A stretch of DNA of 64,000 nt from Narthecium ossifragum (Eukaryota > Streptophyta > Magnoliopsida > Dioscoreales > Nartheciaceae). Below are positions 59,527 to 64,000 of this stretch, piece by piece. The notes below the pieces were generated by a model. The model made no database searches. It was not told the origin of the DNA and saw nothing but the letters and a program-made list of their open reading frames with translations. The translations under genes were made by a program, and so were the position numbers. The stretch spans positions 10,616,290 to 10,680,289 of the forward strand of contig OY986965.1 in NCBI GenBank assembly GCA_963920575.1, read 5' to 3'. Position 1 is the first letter of the stretch; each line of letters opens with the position of its first letter.

Positions 59527-60727
59527 ATGGCTGGGAGAGGGAAGGCCATCGGCTCGGCGGCGGCGAAGAAGGCAACGTCGAGGAGCAGCAAGGCCGGTCT
59601 CCAGTTCCCTGTGGGAAGGATCGCGAGGTTCCTCAAGGCCGGGAAGTACGCCGAGCGGGTTGGGGCCGGTGCGCCCGTCTACCTCGCGGCCGTCCTCGAG
59701 TATCTTGCTGCCGAGGTATTCATTGTCTTTTCGTTTGTGCAATTTCTTCTTCACGTGGTGGTTCCTTGTTTGCCCTAATCGCTAGGGTTTGCGTAATTTG
59801 GGGACGCATTGGCACCCTTTTTTTTGGAAATATGTTCTTTTTTTGATTGTAGGCGGGTTTAATTTTCTTTTCTAGTTGATTCGGCTTATGATATCAAATT
59901 GGTTGTGATTTGTTTTGGTGAATTCATTTTTGTGTGTGATGTGTTCCCCCGATTTTGTGAACGTGTAATTTGGTATTCTTGAAATACATTTGCTGCCTCC
60001 TTCAACGTTCCTAATGCCAAATCAAAATCGTGATCTTGCTCCCATCTCTAATTTTCCTTCTGCCATCGAAGTGGATGGGCTTGGTCCTTTTTATTCTATT
60101 ATTATTATTTCTTTTTACAAACGGGATTTTTGGTTATTTTTTGGTTTTTTTAAAAAAGTATTTTCTCTTTTTTTGTTTTTTTTTGGTCGACGTGCCTCTT
60201 CCTCTTCAGTTGTCTGTGATCTTAGCTGCGTGAATAGTTTGGTCACTGAGCCATTGGCATCTGGATTGTGTCTCCTTCTAGTAACATGTAGTGCTTCAAA
60301 CTTGTCTAAGAGTTCTCTGTTGTAATTTGTTAGTAATACTTGTGTTTCTATAGATTCGGTTCCAAAGTTTACATTTGTTTCCAACAATTATTTGATGGGA
60401 ATCCTCTCTTTATAGCAATTCAACAAGTCATATCTAGTCTTCGATTTGTATCCGTGTTACATGAAAAGGGCAAGTTTTGATGAAGTCGTTGCTCTATGAT
60501 TATAGGTTTTGGAGCTCGCTGGGAATGCTGCAAGGGATAACAAGAAGACAAGGATAGTGCCCAGGCATATCCAGCTGGCAGTGAGGAACGATGAGGAGCT
60601 CTCCAAGCTTCTCGGGACTGTCACCATTGCCAATGGCGGAGTGATGCCCAACATTCACAACCTCTTGCTCCCCAAGAAGACTGGTGCTGGCTCCTCCAAG
60701 TCTGCCCCTGCAGACGATGATAGCTAG
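59527..60727 (+). CDS. Canonical histone H2A, two exons
   Basis: Exons 59527-59715 and 60506-60727 (GT-AG, 790-base intron) give 136 residues. The fold is standard: [65 protein letters not shown] (complete acidic patch) and [19 protein letters not shown]. The tail [11 protein letters not shown] lacks SQEF and SPKK, so this is replication-type H2A and not H2A.X or H2A.W. It is a core nucleosome protein. The intron interrupts at LAAE/VLEL, exactly as in the divergent H2A at 16383 on the same strand. Confidence 0.95.
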
Positions 60728-61950
60728 ATTGGTAGATAGATGTTCCCTTTTACTTTCTTCTTTTGTCAGGTTCATCAGTTGGGTGGTGTTCTGTAGACTA
60801 GTAGTAGTAATGGGTCAAAAATTGAAAGCTTTTAAGTAGAGATTTCTTCTCATGTTTATAAATGGAAGTGGCCAGAGTGATCCATCTGGTCTTTTGGATT
60901 TTCTCATTCTTCCTGGTCATATGGGATCTGTTATGTTGCATTTGGTAGTTAACTTGTTCCTTCTGTTGATCATTGTATGCTGCCAATACAACATGAATTA
61001 TGACCTCAAGAAACTTGCTTGTGGACATTCTCAATTAGTATGTTGCAGAAAGAATACTTTGTACATTTGTGTTTTTAAGATTTCTTGTCTATTTTAACTA
61101 AATTATGGTGTTGCTTAGGCATGGCTGTGTGCTTTTTTTCTTTTATGTTCTTAATGTCTCTCTTTGTTGGTGGATGATGATTTCTAACTATCTTTTCTGC
61201 ATTGAAAACATTCATGTCCGGTCAATTCCTCATGGAATCTATATATGCATAATACTTTTAGGCTCTGTTTTAGTTGTCTGCACAGTAGTATCATCTGTTT
61301 GTATTTTGCTCTATCAGAGAACTAATGTGTTGTGGACCAACATTTTCTTGTTGGCCAGAATGGCATGTTGGTTAATGACTTTATTTTTTGAGTAGTTGAT
61401 CTAATTTTCCTTGGTTTGGAGAGTCTTACGTGGTAACTTGTATAATGGTCACCGTTTTAAAGTGGCTATAAGTACGCTCTATAAAAGCATGGGATCCTCA
61501 TGCATGTTCTTGATGTACAAGAGCACATGTAGGGATGGTTAACACTTAGTTTAGAACCTCATGCGTGAGGTGGTTTTGATGAGCTGTGGTTGTAAGTTTT
61601 CAAGGATATTTGCCCACCTAAACAGGGCCAAATCTTCAATCCAAAAAACAGAATTGTTCATTATTGATGTACGTTCCCTGGGGAAGCTTTAACCTATCAA
61701 AATGACGTAAATTTAAGGCCAAGAAACAATACGAGGAAGAGTAATCTCACTATGTCATATAACAGTTTCAGTTTCACGTAACAAAAACTCTGTTTAAAAT
61801 GTAAACTTTTAATTTAATGGTTATGGAAACCCTACCATTAAGGACAAACCATTAATGGCGTAAGTTGAAATCTTTAGAGTAACTATGTACGATGAACACA
61901 TAAGTTGAAGGAAACCCCCCTCTTTGTATGGCTTGAAACTCCTCCATCTC
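60728..61950. other. H2A 3' flank and intergenic sequence, no gene seen
   Basis: AT-rich with T tracts. The frames at 60852-61097 and 61105-61395 are hydrophobic because of T richness and show no domain. No RNA gene was recognised. Confidence 0.5.
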
Positions 61951-61952
61951 TC

Positions 61953-61959
61953 TATATTT
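61953..61959 (+). promoter_or_regulatory. Possible TATA box of the I9-domain gene
   Basis: TATATTT in CATCTCTCTATATTTCATG, 53 bases before the first and 65 before the second possible start codon. Suggestive only. Confidence 0.4.
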
Positions 61960-62011
61960 CATGAATACCGGTATCATATTTATTCTTGTATAAGCACTCA
62001 CCACCTTTTGC

Positions 62012-62503
62012 ATGCAAAATCCAATGGCTTCTTCTCCTCTTGCTGTTCTAATCCTCGCCCTTGCCATTGTTGTACTACTTCAATCCAACCTTGCAATCTC
62101 CACCACAACCACCACAACCGGAACCACCACCTCCACCTACCTTGTTGTCATGGCCATCAGACTGATGCCGGAGGAATACTACACCGAAGAAGAATGGTAC
62201 GAATCCGTCGTCGACTCCCTCGGAGAGAAGGACGGCCACAAGCCACGCATCCTGTACGTCTACGACTCCGTCATCCACGGCTTCACGGCCATCCTCACCC
62301 CTCAACAAGTGAAGCTGCTCGAGAGTTACCGCGAAGTCAACAACATCATCGAAGACAAGACCGTAAAAGTTCACGATGATCCCAGCCCTCAGAAGCCAAT
62401 GCAAGAGTTGCTGGCCAAAAAACAGGAGCTTGATCAACAGAGAAAACAAGAATCCTCCTGCGGAAGTGATCATGATCACCAAACATGTAAAAGCGATCTA
62501 TAA
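62012..62503 (+). CDS. Secreted free-standing subtilase-propeptide (inhibitor I9) protein, single exon
   Basis: 163 residues. A signal peptide (about 5-30, PLAVLILALAIVVLLQS) is followed by a threonine run and an I9 domain (about 42-122) with TYLVVMAIRLMPEEY, EEWYESVVDSL, RILYVYDSVIHGFTAILTPQ and a IIEDKTVKVHDD end. These are the features of plant subtilase prodomains. No catalytic domain follows: the frame closes after a lysine/glutamine-rich tail with CGSDHDHQTC. Stand-alone I9 proteins are known to inhibit or chaperone subtilases; here the target is unknown. A second Met at 62024 (MASSPLAV) has a better start context and may be the true one. The stop is only 48 bases from the next start codon. 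Confidence 0.82.
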   Translation: MQNPMASSPLAVLILALAIVVLLQSNLAISTTTTTTGTTTSTYLVVMAIRLMPEEYYTEEEWYESVVDSLGEKDGHKPRILYVYDSVIHGFTAILTPQQVKLLESYREVNNIIEDKTVKVHDDPSPQKPMQELLAKKQELDQQRKQESSCGSDHDHQTCKSDL

Positions 62504-62551
62504 AATCAAATCTCATATGTATGTTTTTTGATGCACTATTATTAGAAATTC

Positions 62552-64000
62552 ATGGCCACAATCCTGGTATCTTTGCTCCAGAGATCGAAAACCATCTCCC
62601 AGATTCACCAAATCCATGCCCAGCTGATCACCAGATCCCTCATCTCCGAACCCTTCTTGGCAAACAGCCTCCTTTTTGCCATCTGCGTGACCTCCAACCC
62701 ATCTTGCAGCGATCACGTTGTGGCTTATGCTGAGCTAGTTTTCTCTGAGATTCGTCAGCCCAACAACACCTTCGCATGGAACACCTTCATCAGGTTCTTC
62801 CACTCCGTCGCCTTGAAACCCCGTCGCGCGGTCCTGTGCTTCGTCCAAATGGGGAGGAATGGGGTCGCGAGGGATAGTTACACGTACCCTTTTGCCCTCA
62901 AGGGCTATGGCTCGATGATGGCGTGTCGAGGAGGCATGGCGGTCCATGGAGAAGTGATCAAGAGAGGGTTTGATTCGGATGCGTTCGTTGGGAATAGTTT
63001 GATCAGTTTGTATTGCCGGTGTGGAGAGTTGGCGATTGCTCGAAGGGTTTTTGATGGATTTCTGTATAGAGATTTGGTTTCTTGGAACTCGATTATAGCT
63101 GGGTGTGTGAGCAGTGGGGAGATGGGTGAGGCCCAGAGGCTGTTTGATGAAATGCCAGAGAGGGATGCCTTCTCTTGGGCTATTCTGATCGATGGCTATG
63201 GAAAAAAGACAGGTGACATTGCTCGTGCTAGAGAGCTGTTTGATGAGATGAGCGATGGAGATTTAGTATGTTGGAACACTATGTTGGATGGGTATGCGAG
63301 TCTCGGCATGATGGGTCCTGCGAGAGAGCTCTTTGAATCGATGCATGCTAGGAATGTTATCTCTTGGAGCATCGTTATCGATGGGTATGTGCGCCATGGG
63401 GATCCCAAGGAAGCTTTGAGCCTATTTCAGCTGATGCTTCGTCTAGGGACGAAGCCGGACAAGGTTTCGGTGGTAGGCGTTTTCTCGGCTTGCGGTCAAT
63501 TGGGCGCACTTGACCAGGGTCGATGGCTGCATTCCTATCTAGACAAGAACAGGATGTTGTTCGATGTGGTAGTGCAAACAGCACTGATAGATATGTACAT
63601 GAAGTGTGGCAGCTTGGATGTTGCGAGAAGGGTATTCGAGAGCATGAAAGTGAGGAGTGTTGTTACATGGAATGTGATGCTGGTTGGACTCGGAATGAAC
63701 GGTTTTGGAGGTGAAGCACTTGATCTATTCTACAAGATGAAGGAAGAAGGAGCATTCATGGATGATCTTTCTTTCATTGGAGTTTTGACAGCTTGCGTGC
63801 ATGCTGGCTTAGTTGACCAAGGATTGGAGATTTTCAATAGAATGACAAGGCATTTCGCGGTCGAGCCCAAGGTAGAGCACTACGGTTGTGTAGTGGATCT
63901 CCTCGGACGTGCAGGGCGGCTTGCAGAAGCTAGGAATGTCTTGGAGACGATGCCGATGAAGCCCACTGCGGCATTGTGGGGATCACTCCTTGCAGCATGT
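62552..64000 (+). CDS. PLS-type pentatricopeptide repeat protein, 3' end outside the window
   Basis: 483 codons are open from the Met at 62552 to the window edge with no intron. PPR proteins of this class bind organellar RNA and act in editing or processing; plastid or mitochondrial targeting is usual. Repeats are visible throughout: NSLISLYCRCGELAIARRVF, DLVSWNSIIAGCVSSGEMGE, ARELFDEM, VISWSIVIDGYVRHGDPKEA, TALIDMYMKCGSLDVARRVF, VVTWNVMLVGLGMNG and GCVVDLLGRAGRLAEARNVL. Alternating P, L and S motifs and the closing ALWGSLLAAC indicate that an E domain follows outside the window; a DYW domain cannot be judged. The N-terminus SQIHQIHAQLI is typical of this class. Confidence 0.93.
   Translation, partial: MATILVSLLQRSKTISQIHQIHAQLITRSLISEPFLANSLLFAICVTSNPSCSDHVVAYAELVFSEIRQPNNTFAWNTFIRFFHSVALKPRRAVLCFVQMGRNGVARDSYTYPFALKGYGSMMACRGGMAVHGEVIKRGFDSDAFVGNSLISLYCRCGELAIARRVFDGFLYRDLVSWNSIIAGCVSSGEMGEAQRLFDEMPERDAFSWAILIDGYGKKTGDIARARELFDEMSDGDLVCWNTMLDGYASLGMMGPARELFESMHARNVISWSIVIDGYVRHGDPKEALSLFQLMLRLGTKPDKVSVVGVFSACGQLGALDQGRWLHSYLDKNRMLFDVVVQTALIDMYMKCGSLDVARRVFESMKVRSVVTWNVMLVGLGMNGFGGEALDLFYKMKEEGAFMDDLSFIGVLTACVHAGLVDQGLEIFNRMTRHFAVEPKVEHYGCVVDLLGRAGRLAEARNVLETMPMKPTAALWGSLLAAC

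Overview
The window is nuclear DNA of a flowering plant. The evidence is spliced genes with GT-AG introns, a plant cytokinin dehydrogenase, a plant HSA32 homologue, intron-split plant H2A genes, a PLS-type PPR gene, and deeply nested LTR retrotransposons. I cannot name the species from sequence alone.

The left part (1-17.4 kb) is gene-bearing. It holds a CT-rich duplicated stretch, a 5-exon cytokinin dehydrogenase on the minus strand (2091-4275), and a block of small or degenerate elements: a probable MULE-like element at 6445-8023 and a 5'-truncated LINE at 8922-9235. A 5-exon HSA32 gene follows on the minus strand (10372-14595). It is divergent to an unusual acidic-tailed histone H2A gene on the plus strand (16383-17393). 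Between these two lies a MITE-like element carrying a six-copy array of about 105 bp, each copy with a CACGTG-type core.

The middle (about 18.4-57.7 kb) is a transposon nest. A minus-strand Ty1/copia element is the host. Its pieces at 19.3-21.4, 48.6-49.1 and 52.3-53.6 kb rejoin into one polyprotein. A 27 kb plus-strand Ty3-type element (21376-48578, 5-bp duplication TAAGC) is inserted inside the copia integrase, and it contains further LTR elements, three solo LTRs and a hAT MITE. A separate 3.2 kb element with oppositely oriented tandem arrays (49126-52325, 9-bp duplication TAATTTAAA) is inserted further upstream in the copia. At 53646/53647 the copia is abruptly joined to a truncated chromovirus-like Ty3 element (53647-57683).

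The right part (57.7-64 kb) returns to genes: a second hAT MITE (58411-58884), a canonical H2A (59527-60727), a small secreted protein made of a free-standing subtilase-propeptide (I9) domain (62012-62503), and a PPR gene starting 48 bp later and leaving the window at its right edge.

The two H2A genes share strand and intron position, so they look like an old tandem pair split by about 40 kb of transposons. No operon-like cooperation is expected. The regulatory points of interest are the heat-shock-element-like site upstream of HSA32, the shared divergent promoter with its G-box-like array, and the very tight I9/PPR spacing.
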